The position numbers and the translations under genes were made by a program. Below are positions 17,250 to 25,267 of a stretch of 64,000 nt of DNA, in pieces (the first letter of the stretch is position 1; every line of letters begins with the position of its first letter). The DNA comes from JAGWRI01 sp963728785 (GTDB lineage Bacteria; Gemmatimonadota; Gemmatimonadetes; Gemmatimonadales; Gemmatimonadaceae). The notes beneath the pieces were generated by a model. That model made no database searches and was not told the origin of the DNA. It was given only the letters and a program-made list of their open reading frames with translations. The stretch lies in the NCBI GenBank assembly GCA_963728785.1, contig CAVSKV010000002.1:248001-312000 (forward strand), given 5' to 3'.

Positions 17250-18575
17250 GTGGCACGATCGTATACAACTACAACCCGTGATCAGCGCACGCCACCTCAC
17301 CCCAAGGTGCAGCTCGCGGCGCGCGACGCGATCGAAGGGCGATCCCGGGGCCTCAAGGCCATCCTGCCGTTCATCGGACCTGCGTTCATTGCCTGCATCG
17401 CTTACATCGACCCCGGGAACTTCGCCACCAACATCCAGGGCGGCGCCGAGTTCGGCTACTCCCTGCTCTGGGTAATCCTGTTGGCCAACGTCATGGCCAT
17501 GCTGCTGCAGGGACTCGCCGCCAAGCTCGGCATCGCCACCGGCATGAACCTCGCCGAGGTGAGCCGGGCCCATTTTCCGCAGTGGGTGAGTTATATCCTG
17601 TGGATCACGCAGGAGATCACGGCGATGGCCACGGACCTGGCCGAGGTGCTCGGCGCCGCGATCGGCATCACCCTACTCACCGGAATGCCGATGCTCGCGT
17701 CCGCGGTGATCACAGGGATGACCGTGTTCGTCATCCTCGGACTGCAGGGAAGCGGCTTCCGCCAGCTCGAGGTGTTCATTGGCGGGTGCGCCACCGTGAT
17801 CGCGCTCTGTTACGTGATCGAGACCATCCTGGCCAACCCCGATTGGGGGCAGGTCTTTTATCACAGCGTGGTGCCGAGCCTCCCGGGAAGCAACGCGATC
17901 CTGCTGGCGGTGGGGATCATCGGGGCCACCGTAATGCCACACGTGATCTACCTGCACTCCGACCTGACTCGCGGCCGCATCGTCCCGGCCAGCGATGAGG
18001 AAGCGCGGCGGATCGTCAACTTCAACAAGATCGACGTCGTCGTGGCGATGAGCCTGGCCGGACTGGTGAACATGGCGATGCTGTTCATGGCGGCCAAGGT
18101 GTTCCATTTTACCGGGCACGCCGACGTGGCCGACATCAATTCGGCGTACAAGACGCTGACTCCCCTGCTCGGTGGCGCCTCGGCGCTCGTGTTCGCCGTT
18201 TCCCTCATTGCCTCCGGCGTCTCCAGCTCGCATGTTGGGACGATGGCGGGCCAGGTGGTCATGCAGGGGTTCGTGGACTTTCGCATCCCCATCTGGCTGC
18301 GGCGGTTCGCGACCCTGATCCCGGCGCTGGTGGTCATCTACCTGGGGTTCGACCCGACACGCACGCTGGTCATCAGCCAGGTCGTGCTCAGCTTCACGCT
18401 TCCAATCCCGGTGATCACGCTCATCATGTTCACGCGCAACCGCGCCGTCATGGGCAAACTCGTCAATCATCCCGTTGTGACGGGGTTCGCGATCCTCTGC
18501 GCCACGATCATCCTGTTCCTGAACGTCGTCCTGCTCTACCAGACCTTTGGTGGGCAGCTCCCGAACTTCGGCTGA
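17250..18575 (+). CDS. mntH: NRAMP-family Mn2+/Fe2+ transporter
   Basis: Proton-coupled divalent metal importer of the inner membrane. 441 residues, about 11 membrane helices. Helix 1 carries the metal-binding DPGNFATN (Asp54, Asn57) and helix 6 the metal-binding MPH motif (GATVMPHVIYLHS), both intact. The conserved stretch after it, then ASGVSSSHVGTMAGQVVMQGF, is also family-typical. Start is GTG at 17250 with GGAGG 8 bases upstream. The promoter contains a DtxR-type operator and the operon ends with a DtxR-family gene, so repression by excess metal is expected. Confidence 0.94.
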   Translation: MARSYTTTTRDQRTPPHPKVQLAARDAIEGRSRGLKAILPFIGPAFIACIAYIDPGNFATNIQGGAEFGYSLLWVILLANVMAMLLQGLAAKLGIATGMNLAEVSRAHFPQWVSYILWITQEITAMATDLAEVLGAAIGITLLTGMPMLASAVITGMTVFVILGLQGSGFRQLEVFIGGCATVIALCYVIETILANPDWGQVFYHSVVPSLPGSNAILLAVGIIGATVMPHVIYLHSDLTRGRIVPASDEEARRIVNFNKIDVVVAMSLAGLVNMAMLFMAAKVFHFTGHADVADINSAYKTLTPLLGGASALVFAVSLIASGVSSSHVGTMAGQVVMQGFVDFRIPIWLRRFATLIPALVVIYLGFDPTRTLVISQVVLSFTLPIPVITLIMFTRNRAVMGKLVNHPVVTGFAILCATIILFLNVVLLYQTFGGQLPNFG

Positions 18576-18610
18576 CCGGTCGTTTCACCGGCCATGAGGA
18601 CACGCTGACC

Positions 18611-19621
18611 ATGCCGACCCCGGACCGTCCGACCCGCACGCGGCAGACGCCCGTGTCCACCACGGCCGCACGGACGGAACGGATTCTCGTTCCGCTCGAC
18701 GGTTCTCACCTGGCCGAGGCCGCGATGCCGATCGTCGCACGTCTCGCCAAAGCGCTTGGCGCGACCGTCACGTTGCTTCACGTGATCGAGAAGGACGCGC
18801 CGTCCAGCATTCACGGAGAACCGCATCTGGCCAAGGAGGCGGAGGCCGAAGCGTATCTGGAACGGCTGGCCAAGCGGCTGGCCGCGGGTGGAATAACGGT
18901 GGAGTATCACGTGCACGAGGTTCCGGTGGGCGACGTGCCGCGGAGCATCGCCGGCCACGCCAACGAGCAGCAAAGCGATCTCGTGGTGATGACCACGCAC
19001 GGGGCGGGCGATCTGCGGCGTGGGCTCTGGGGCTCCAATGCCCAGCGAGTGCTCCAGATCTGCCGCCGCCCGGTGTTGCTCGTGCGTACGGAATCGGTTC
19101 CGCCGGTGCCTCCGCCGTTCGAGCCGGCCACCATCATGGTTCCGCTGGACGGCACCGTGGCGGCCGAAGCGGCCCTCGCGCTGGCGAGCAAGCTCGCGCA
19201 CGCCCTCGGCGCGCAGTTGCGCCTCGTAATGGTGGTGCCGACGCTCGAGACGGTGGCCGGCGAGCAGCAGCCCAGGGCGACGTTTCTGCCCGGCACTACG
19301 CGCCTGCTCCTCAACGTGGAGGAGGAGCAGGCGGCCGCGTATCTGGAGGATCTCGTGGCGTCGCTCGACGAGGCCGGCGTGCCGGCCGTGGCCGAGGTCA
19401 GGAGGGGAGCCCCCGTGGCGGAGCTGGCGGCCGACGCCGCCGAGCACGCCGACGGATTGGTGGTGGCCGCGACGCACGGGCGCGCGGGACTTCAGGCCAT
19501 CTGGTCGACGAGCGTAGCGACGCGGCTGCTCAAGCGGACCAATGCGCCCATTCTGCTCGTGCCGATCGTCGAACCGGCGTCGCACCGGGCGACACCGCCA
19601 TCGCCGGAGAACCGCACATGA
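18611..19621 (+). CDS. Tandem universal stress protein (two UspA domains)
   Basis: 336 residues made of two UspA folds (about 23-160 and 170-330), each beginning with a beta strand of the type RILVPLDGS / IMVPLDGT and each ending with the nucleotide-binding pattern (VVMTTHGAGDLRRGLWGS; VAATHGRAGLQAIWSTS) and a final RPVLLVR or APILLVP strand. The second lacks part of the usual G-2x-G-9x-G-S spacing, so ATP binding may be limited to the first. It sits between mntH and the metal regulator, overlapping the latter by 4 bases; a role in stress linked to manganese is an inference from position. Confidence 0.9.
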   Translation: MPTPDRPTRTRQTPVSTTAARTERILVPLDGSHLAEAAMPIVARLAKALGATVTLLHVIEKDAPSSIHGEPHLAKEAEAEAYLERLAKRLAAGGITVEYHVHEVPVGDVPRSIAGHANEQQSDLVVMTTHGAGDLRRGLWGSNAQRVLQICRRPVLLVRTESVPPVPPPFEPATIMVPLDGTVAAEAALALASKLAHALGAQLRLVMVVPTLETVAGEQQPRATFLPGTTRLLLNVEEEQAAAYLEDLVASLDEAGVPAVAEVRRGAPVAELAADAAEHADGLVVAATHGRAGLQAIWSTSVATRLLKRTNAPILLVPIVEPASHRATPPSPENRT

Positions 19622-20364
19622 GTGCGGCGCGCGCTCGGCGCAGCGTTGCGGCGCCGGCGGCCCTGCCCCGCGGGCGGGCCGCGGCGGCAGCCGAGACCGA
19701 CGTGACCGGTCCCGTGGAGGACTATCTCAAGGCCATCTACGAATTGGCGCGCGGCGGCGTGGCAGTGGCGACCACCGCGCTGGCCGCGCAGCTGGACGTG
19801 GCGCCCCCGTCGGTGACGGGCATGGTGAGACGCCTCGCCGACCAGGGTCTGCTCACCCACGAGCCGTACCACGGCGTGCGGCTCACGCCGCAGGGCCGGC
19901 TCGTGGCGCTCCGCACGCTGAGGCGGCACCGCGTGATCGAGGCGTATCTGGTGGAGGCGCTCGGGTACAGCTGGGACGAAGTGCACGACGAAGCGGAGCG
20001 GCTGGAGCACGCGGCGTCGGACGACATGATCGACCGCATGGCGGCGGCGATCGGCGAGCCGAGCGTGGATCCTCATGGGGCACCGATTCCGAGTCGCGAC
20101 GGCGCGGTGGAGGAGGAAGAGGAGCGGCTGTGCACCCTTGCCGACGTCATGGTAGGAGCGACGGCGGAGGTCATGCGGATCTCCGACGACGACCCGGATC
20201 TGCTCCGCTATCTCACCGACCTCGGGATCAAGCCTGGCCGTGCCGTGCGGGTGCTGGAGCGGGCGCCGTTCGGAGGACCGATCACGCTGAAGCTGGGCGG
20301 GAGTATTCGCGCCATCGGGCCGGCGCTGGCCGAGCGGCTGTACGTGAGACTGCGGCGGCGGTGA
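19618..20364 (+). CDS. mntR: DtxR/MntR-family metal-dependent repressor with SH3-like (FeoA) domain
   Basis: 248 residues. After a disordered basic N-terminus, the winged helix (residues 32-95, EDYLKAIYEL ... SVTGMVRRLADQGL) is followed by the metal-binding dimerisation domain and a C-terminal FeoA/SH3-like domain (ADVMVGATAEVMRI, LRYLTDLGI, RAPFGGPITL). At the metal site the residues are Asp35, His104, Glu127, Glu130 and His131. Family knowledge: Asp and Glu at the first and third of these places mark manganese sensors (MntR), where iron sensors (DtxR/IdeR) have Met and Cys. So I predict manganese sensing and repression of mntH through the operator at 17175-17188. Third gene of that operon. 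Confidence 0.87.
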   Translation: MSAARARRSVAAPAALPRGRAAAAAETDVTGPVEDYLKAIYELARGGVAVATTALAAQLDVAPPSVTGMVRRLADQGLLTHEPYHGVRLTPQGRLVALRTLRRHRVIEAYLVEALGYSWDEVHDEAERLEHAASDDMIDRMAAAIGEPSVDPHGAPIPSRDGAVEEEEERLCTLADVMVGATAEVMRISDDDPDLLRYLTDLGIKPGRAVRVLERAPFGGPITLKLGGSIRAIGPALAERLYVRLRRR

Positions 20365-20375
20365 CGATGTAAAGC

Positions 20376-20409
20376 GCGGGGCGGGGTGGCTCTCGCCGCC
20401 CCGCCCCGC
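20376..20409. terminator. Strong GC hairpin between convergent mntR and groEL
   Basis: 15-bp stem (20376-20390 with 20395-20409, one G-T pair) around a 4-base loop TCTC. It lies 12 bases after the repressor stop. No T-run on the plus side; a short CTTTA follows on the minus side. It probably works with the second hairpin at 20422. Confidence 0.6.
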
Positions 20410-20421
20410 CCGTTCGACTCC

Positions 20422-20457
20422 CAGCTGCTGACCAACGGCCGACAGCTGTTTTCTTCT
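20422..20457 (+). terminator. T-tailed hairpin closing the mntH-usp-mntR operon
   Basis: CAGCTG at 20422-20427 and again at 20443-20448 can pair (6 bp, 15-base loop), followed on the plus strand by TTTTCTTCT up to the groEL stop codon. A modest stem but a proper U-tail. Confidence 0.5.
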
Positions 20458-22087
20458 AGTACATCCCGCCCATGCCGCCGCCTGACGGAGGCGCCGACGG
20501 CCGCTCTTCCTTCTTCTCCACGATCAGCGCCTCGGTGGTGAGGAGCAGCGCGGCGATCGAAGCCGCGTTCTGCAGCGCCGTCCGGGTGACCTTGGTCGGA
20601 TCAATGACGCCGGCCTGCACCAGGTTCTCGTAGGTATCGGTCAGGGCGTTGTACCCGAACGCGTCGTCCTTGGACGCCCGCACTTTCTCCACCACGATCG
20701 AGCCTTCACCGCCCGCGTTCTGTACGATCATGCGGATCGGCTCCTCGATCGCGCGCCGGATGATGTCCACGCCGATCTGTTCGTCGCCCTCGTGCAGTTT
20801 GAGGTGGACGAGCGCGCGTTGCGCGCGGATGAGCGCCACGCCGCCGCCCGGGACGATTCCCTCTTCAACCGCGGCGCGGGTCGCGTGCAGCGCGTCCTCG
20901 ACACGGGCCTTCTTCTCCTTCATCTCGCTCTCCGTCGCCGCGCCGACGTTGATCACCGCCACGCCGCCGGCGAGCTTGGCCTTGCGCTCCTGGAGCTTCT
21001 CCTTGTCGTAGTCGCTGGTCGACTTCTCGATCGCGACCTCGAGTTCCTTGAGGCGGCCCTTGATCTTGTCCGACTCGCCCGCGCCGTCGATGATCGTCGT
21101 GTTGTCCTTGTCGATCACGATGCGCTTGGCGCGGCCGAGGTCCGACACCGTCGCGTTCTCGAGCTTGAAGCCGACGTCTTCACTGATCACCTTGCCGTCG
21201 GTCAGGACCGCGATGTCCTCGAGCGTCGCCTTGCGGCGGTCGCCGAAGCCCGGCGCCTTGACGGCCGCGATCTTGAGCGTGCCGCGGAGCTTGTTCACGA
21301 CCACCGTGGCCAGGGCCTCGCCTTCCAGATCCTCGGCGATCACGAGCAGCGGCTTGCCCGACTGCGCGACCTTTTCGAGAATCGGGAGCAGGTCCTTCAT
21401 CGACGACACTTTCTTGTCGTGGATGAGGACGAACGCGTCCTCGAGCACCGCTTCCATCTTCTCCGGATCGGTCACGAAGTACGGCGAGAGGTAGCCACGG
21501 TCGAACTGCATGCCCTCGACCGTCTCCAGCGTCGTCTCGAGGCCTTTGGCCTCCTCCACGGTGATCACGCCGTCCTTGCCCACCTTCTCCATCGCCTCGG
21601 CAATCAGATTGCCGATCTCCTTGTCACTGTTGGCCGAGATGGTGCCGACCTGGGCGATCTCCTTCTTGCCCGACGTCGGAACCGAGATCTTCTTGAGTTC
21701 CTCGACCACGGCCGCGACGGCCTTCTCGATGCCGCGCTTGAGCGCCATCGGGTTGGCGCCCGCCGTGACGTTCTTGAGTCCTTCGCGGAAGATGGCCTGC
21801 GCGAGGACGGTGGCGGTGGTCGTGCCGTCGCCCGCGATGTCCGACGTCTTGGTCGCGACTTCCTTCACCATCTGCGCGCCCATGTTCTCAACGGGGTCCG
21901 AAAGCTCGACTTCCTTGGCCACCGTCACCCCGTCCTTGGTGATCGTCGGCGCTCCGAATTTCTTGTCGATCACGACGTTCCGGCCTCGGGGTCCGAGGGT
22001 GACCTTTACCGCCTCGGCGAGCTGGTCGACGCCGCGCTTGAGCGCCGCGCGTGCCTCGACGTCGAAGTGCAGTTGTTTGGCTGACAT
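20456..22087 (-). CDS. groEL: 60-kDa chaperonin GroEL
   Basis: 543 residues. ATP-driven folding cage in the cytoplasm, working with GroES. Family landmarks throughout: KVTLGPRGRNVVIDKKFG, DGVTVAKEVEL, VLAQAIFREG near AGDGTTTATV (nucleotide site), GIVPGGGVALI, and a C-terminal GGMGGMY tail, a variant of the usual GGM repeat. It lies 49 bases after groES in the same operon, driven from the CIRCE-controlled promoter. Confidence 0.98.
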   Translation of the reverse strand: MSAKQLHFDVEARAALKRGVDQLAEAVKVTLGPRGRNVVIDKKFGAPTITKDGVTVAKEVELSDPVENMGAQMVKEVATKTSDIAGDGTTTATVLAQAIFREGLKNVTAGANPMALKRGIEKAVAAVVEELKKISVPTSGKKEIAQVGTISANSDKEIGNLIAEAMEKVGKDGVITVEEAKGLETTLETVEGMQFDRGYLSPYFVTDPEKMEAVLEDAFVLIHDKKVSSMKDLLPILEKVAQSGKPLLVIAEDLEGEALATVVVNKLRGTLKIAAVKAPGFGDRRKATLEDIAVLTDGKVISEDVGFKLENATVSDLGRAKRIVIDKDNTTIIDGAGESDKIKGRLKELEVAIEKSTSDYDKEKLQERKAKLAGGVAVINVGAATESEMKEKKARVEDALHATRAAVEEGIVPGGGVALIRAQRALVHLKLHEGDEQIGVDIIRRAIEEPIRMIVQNAGGEGSIVVEKVRASKDDAFGYNALTDTYENLVQAGVIDPTKVTRTALQNAASIAALLLTTEALIVEKKEERPSAPPSGGGMGGMY

Positions 22088-22136
22088 TATGCAATTCCTT
22101 CAATAGAAAGATGACGTTCGCTTCAGACCGGGACGG

Positions 22137-22499
22137 TTAGTGGATGATCGCGAGAATGTCGGATTCGCGGAGGATGAGCACCTGCTCCCCATCGACCGTG
22201 ATCTCGGCCCCGCTGTATTTCCCGTACAACACCTTGTCGCCGACCTTCACTTCCATCGGGACGCGCTTGTCCTTCTCGAATCGGCCGGGACCGACTGCGA
22301 CGATCTTCCCCTGCTGCGGCTTTTCCTTGGCCGTGTCGGGGATGTAGAGGCCGCCGCGCATCTGCTCGGATTCCTCGAGCGGCTGCACGACCGCACGGTC
22401 GGACAGCGGCGCGATCTTGGTGGCACTGCGGGTAGACGCAGCCTTGGCGGCCGTGTGCGTCGGATCGACCTTGGTTGCGGTGTGAGTCTTTACTGCCAT
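22137..22499 (-). CDS. groES: 10-kDa chaperonin GroES with N-terminal extension
   Basis: 120 residues, against about 95-97 in typical GroES. The core starts at KIAPLSDRAVVQPLE (residue 28 on) and includes the mobile-loop region EQMRGGLYIPDTAKEKPQ and GEQVLILRESDILAII. The first 27 residues are extra and Thr/Ala/Lys/His-rich, with two related pieces (HTATK, HTAAK). Start at 22499 is the first Met after the CIRCE element; no Met lies at the usual core position, so the extension seems real. First gene of groESL. Confidence 0.93.
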   Translation of the reverse strand: MAVKTHTATKVDPTHTAAKAASTRSATKIAPLSDRAVVQPLEESEQMRGGLYIPDTAKEKPQQGKIVAVGPGRFEKDKRVPMEVKVGDKVLYGKYSGAEITVDGEQVLILRESDILAIIH

Positions 22500-22554
22500 G
22501 ATGAGTGCCCCGGTTGCATGAACTGGACGGCAGGTGAAAACAGCGTTTCTTCCG

Positions 22555-22581
22555 TTAGCACTCACCTGCCTAGAGTGCTAA
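22555..22581 (-). promoter_or_regulatory. CIRCE operator of groESL
   Basis: TTAGCACTC - 9 bases - GAGTGCTAA, a perfect match to the CIRCE consensus bound by the heat-shock repressor HrcA. It lies 56 bases upstream of the groES start codon, so groESL should be HrcA-repressed. No hrcA gene is in the window. Confidence 0.97.
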
Positions 22582-22796
22582 CAGCATTATTAAGGTACTC
22601 GCGCAGGACGTATCAGGCAACGCTCCCATCGCGCCGGAGTTGCTGTTAAACGATTGTGCTACAAATATCTAGGTATTCCAAGCACCGCGTGCCAGAACGG
22701 CCGTATGCGCCGCATTCCATTGCGGTGCTTGGGGTTGGCAGCGGGAGCGGCCTGCCGAGCGCTCTCCGGCGTGACGCCGGCGGAGAAGGGCGACCG

Positions 22797-23192
22797 CTAC
22801 TTGGCCGGAACTGGAACGGGTTCGGCGCGCGGCTCGGCCACTGTTCCCACAGGCTTTCGCGCGAACACTTCGACGGCCATCACGAATGTGCGCTCGTCGG
22901 CCCCCTGCAGGGCGCCGACCCCCATCACCTGCCGGGAGATCTCCTTGCCGTTCGCGTCCAGAACGGAGACCATGATTCCGTATTCCCAGGCGTCATCGTC
23001 CCCCACGTGTCGAAGGGTGCCTTCGACGCGAAGGGGCGAGAAGGCAGGCGCCGGCGCGGACGCGTCCACCCCCGCTCCCACACGGAGGTGGTGTCTGCAC
23101 ACCGGACATACGACCGCGCTTTCGAGAATCGACTGCCGGCAGTGCGGGCATACGCGGGTCGCCCCCGCTGCCGCCTGGCGCGTCATCGCCAT
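22797..23192 (-). CDS. Zinc-ribbon protein with unknown C-terminal domain
   Basis: About 131 residues. Near the N-terminus are two Cys pairs, CPHCRQS and CPVCRHH, forming a zinc ribbon of the double-CxxC kind. A Pro/Ala linker follows, then a beta-rich domain (about residues 55-120) with EGTLRHVGDDDAWEYGIMVSVLD and a Val/Ala/Pro tail. The C-terminal part is not a family I recognise. The start overlaps the bactofilin stop (ATGA), so the two are co-translated; a role with the bactofilin scaffold is an inference from this. Confidence 0.75.
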   Translation of the reverse strand: MAMTRQAAAGATRVCPHCRQSILESAVVCPVCRHHLRVGAGVDASAPAPAFSPLRVEGTLRHVGDDDAWEYGIMVSVLDANGKEISRQVMGVGALQGADERTFVMAVEVFARKPVGTVAEPRAEPVPVPAK

Positions 23193-23707
23193 CAGTCCGA
23201 GCCGGTTTCCATTCTGAGGCTGGTCTTCTTGGTCTGCTCGGTGGGCCATCCGAACTCGACCCGTCCGCGCATGCGCGAGCCAGCCGCGACGGTCAGCGAG
23301 TCGGCCTTGAGGTCGCCGGTGAGGATGCCGGTCTCGAGCAACTCCACGCGGGCTGCCTTGTCGATGTTGCCTTCGAGCTCGCCGCCGATGGTCACGGTGT
23401 CGGCCACGACACCGCCCACGACTTTCGCGCCGGCTTCGATGGCGACGTTGCCGTCCACGTTCACGTCGCCGCTGAAACGGCCGGCGATGCGAATATGCCC
23501 GGTGCCCTGGATCTTGCCTTCGATGGTGAGTCCCTCGGTGACCAATGACTCCTTCGCGTCACGGGCCACGTTCCGGCGTGTCGGCGCGGCACTGGGCGAC
23601 GGCGCCGCGAAGTCGATGCGGGCGTCGGCTTCCCGATGGGAGAGGGGTTCGGAGCTCGTGGTGGGTTCGCTCTTCCTGGGGGCGGCTGAATCTTTCCAGA
23701 TGGCCAT
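23192..23707 (-). CDS. Bactofilin (polymer-forming cytoskeletal protein)
   Basis: About 171 residues. After a disordered N-terminus of some 60 residues comes the right-handed beta-helix of bactofilins (DUF583): GLTIEGKIQGTGHIRIAGR then GDVNVDGNVAIEAGAKVVG and GELEGNIDKAARVEL, each about 17-20 residues with regularly spaced Gly and hydrophobic positions. Bactofilins polymerise without nucleotide and scaffold cell-wall or polar structures. I chose ATG at 23707 (MAIWKD); ATG at 23737 or 23758 in the same frame are alternatives. The gene overlaps the zinc-ribbon gene behind it. Confidence 0.88.
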   Translation of the reverse strand: MAIWKDSAAPRKSEPTTSSEPLSHREADARIDFAAPSPSAAPTRRNVARDAKESLVTEGLTIEGKIQGTGHIRIAGRFSGDVNVDGNVAIEAGAKVVGGVVADTVTIGGELEGNIDKAARVELLETGILTGDLKADSLTVAAGSRMRGRVEFGWPTEQTKKTSLRMETGSD

Positions 23708-23880
23708 GGCAACAGAGTCCGGTTTGGGGGTGGGCATCGAGTGGGACGGCACGGGCACGGGCGAGCGGCGGGACTGCGTCAGGTCCTACCCCGACCCGCG
23801 CGGCGGGTGCCATATGTTGCATCGAACGGGTCCGGAAGGGCAACCACTGCGGCCTGCCCTCCTTGGTCCGCCGCGCGAGA

Positions 23881-24354
23881 TCAGTGCGTTGGGTTCTCTC
23901 CTGATCCGAACAGGACCTTCCGGACCCCGGGAGGTCCGATCGGCCCCTGAATGTAGATCGCCCCGGGGATGCTTGGATAGCAGAGCACCCAGCAGGGCAG
24001 ATAGTCCGGCTGCGCGCGCTGTACGGCGGCCCAGGTGATGTAGTCCTCGCCGAGCACGTAGCGGTCGTTGCACGGGTAGACCCACACCCGGGGGAAGATC
24101 CCCTCGCGCCACGCGGCCTCCGTGTGCGCAACGGCGCCTTTGCCCGCCGGATGCGCCGTCGGATCGTACGCCGGGTCGAACGGGCGGATGACGGCGCGTG
24201 GAATGGCTGCAAAGTACACGGGCACCACGCCGTCGAGCGCACGCGCGCGCAGGTACAACAACGTGTAGTCGCGAAGGGGCTGCAGGCTTGGCGTCACGTC
24301 GAGGTCGTCCACCTCGGGGCGCAACGGCTGGTCGAAGATGTCCATGAGTGTCAT
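23881..24354 (-). CDS. Hypothetical protein, 157 residues
   Basis: No family recognised. No signal peptide or membrane helix. The sequence is rich in aromatic and Pro residues (VWVYPCNDRYVLGEDYITW, YLPCWVLCYPSIPGAIY) with three Cys, which suggests a compact folded domain. A good GAGGAG ribosome site precedes ATG 24354, and the codon choice is like its neighbours, so it is probably a real gene. Transcribed toward the bactofilin gene, 173 bases away. Confidence 0.6.
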   Translation of the reverse strand: MTLMDIFDQPLRPEVDDLDVTPSLQPLRDYTLLYLRARALDGVVPVYFAAIPRAVIRPFDPAYDPTAHPAGKGAVAHTEAAWREGIFPRVWVYPCNDRYVLGEDYITWAAVQRAQPDYLPCWVLCYPSIPGAIYIQGPIGPPGVRKVLFGSGENPTH

Positions 24355-24585
24355 GCCCTGCTCCTCGCATCCAACCCGACTGCCACTGCTGGTCCTCGGG
24401 CCCGGGTCCGTTCAGGTAGTCTACGGCATCCGGTCGGAAGTTGGAATATGCGATCCTCCGATCGCCCCCGCGGCGAGTGCCGAACATTCGCGGTCTCGGG
24501 CGCTCCGGTTGCGGGTGCGCCAACGGCGGTGCACCTTGGGCCGGATGGAGATCGATGATCGTCACTCGAACACCGGAGAATGAAC

Positions 24586-25044
24586 ATGCGCGTGTCCCTA
24601 GGCCTGCTGGTCGTCGCGCTCGCTGCTCAGGCGAGCGGCGCTGCTGCACAGACGTGGAGCCCGGAGCAACAGGAAGTGTGGAACCTCGAAGCCCAGCAAT
24701 GGAAGATGGCGGCGGCCAAGGACACCATGTGGTTGAGCACGATGGTGGACCCCAACATCAGCTACTGGGGGGTCGACCAGCCTGCCCCCCAGAACCGAGC
24801 GTCGCTTTCCATATGGGAAAAATATAACAATTCCAATGGCACGGTCCTGGCGCAGGAACTGTTCCCGATCTCGATGACGATCAACGGCAACGTCGCCATT
24901 GCCCAGTACCGGTATGAGACCGCATCCGAGGATTACAAGAAGGAGCGCACGACCGCGACCGGCCGCTATACCGATATTCTCATGAAGGAAAACGGCCACT
25001 GGATGTTCATCGCCTGGGCCGGCGGCGACGATCCGAAGAAATAG
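24586..25044 (+). CDS. Secreted SnoaL/NTF2-like protein
   Basis: About 152 residues with a Sec signal (SLGLLVVALAAQASGAAAQ). The mature part follows the NTF2-like/DUF4440 pattern: an N-terminal helix rich in Trp/Gln (EQQEVWNLEAQQWKM), then IAQYRYETAS and a final DILMKENGHWMFIAWAGG strand pair. Family members are small cone-shaped domains that act as hydrolases, isomerases or plain ligand binders; the function here is unknown. ATG at 24586 has GGAG at proper spacing, better than the ATG at 24580. Monocistronic, terminator at 25105. Confidence 0.75.
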   Translation: MRVSLGLLVVALAAQASGAAAQTWSPEQQEVWNLEAQQWKMAAAKDTMWLSTMVDPNISYWGVDQPAPQNRASLSIWEKYNNSNGTVLAQELFPISMTINGNVAIAQYRYETASEDYKKERTTATGRYTDILMKENGHWMFIAWAGGDDPKK

Positions 25045-25104
25045 CCGCTGGTGGCGCTCCATGCGATAACCAGGAGCGCCGCCACCTGGGACGTACCGAA
25101 CACG

Positions 25105-25138
25105 AAGGCCCGCCAGGGTTTGACTCGTGGTGGGCCTT
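25105..25138 (+). terminator. Terminator after the NTF2-like gene
   Basis: AAGGCCCGCCA / TGGTGGGCCTT, an 11-bp stem with one G-T pair and a 12-base loop, followed by TCG. It lies 60 bases past the stop codon at 25044. Confidence 0.6.
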
Positions 25139-25267
25139 TCGTCGGCCCCCCCGGGCCCCGGCATCGAACGGTCGCCGCCCCGAGCACGTAGACGGTCGTG
25201 GCCCCTGCCCGTTCCCTGTGCCACATTCAGGCCGCGGTTCGTGCTTCCAACTCGTCCGGAGACCCCC

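Noticed and set aside
20792..22084. 430-residue open frame antisense to groEL
   Set aside because: groEL on the other strand is unmistakable; this frame is its complement.
22654..24038. Open frames of 187 and 460 residues on the plus strand
   Set aside because: Antisense to the zinc-ribbon and bactofilin genes, which overlap in a typical ATGA manner on the other strand.
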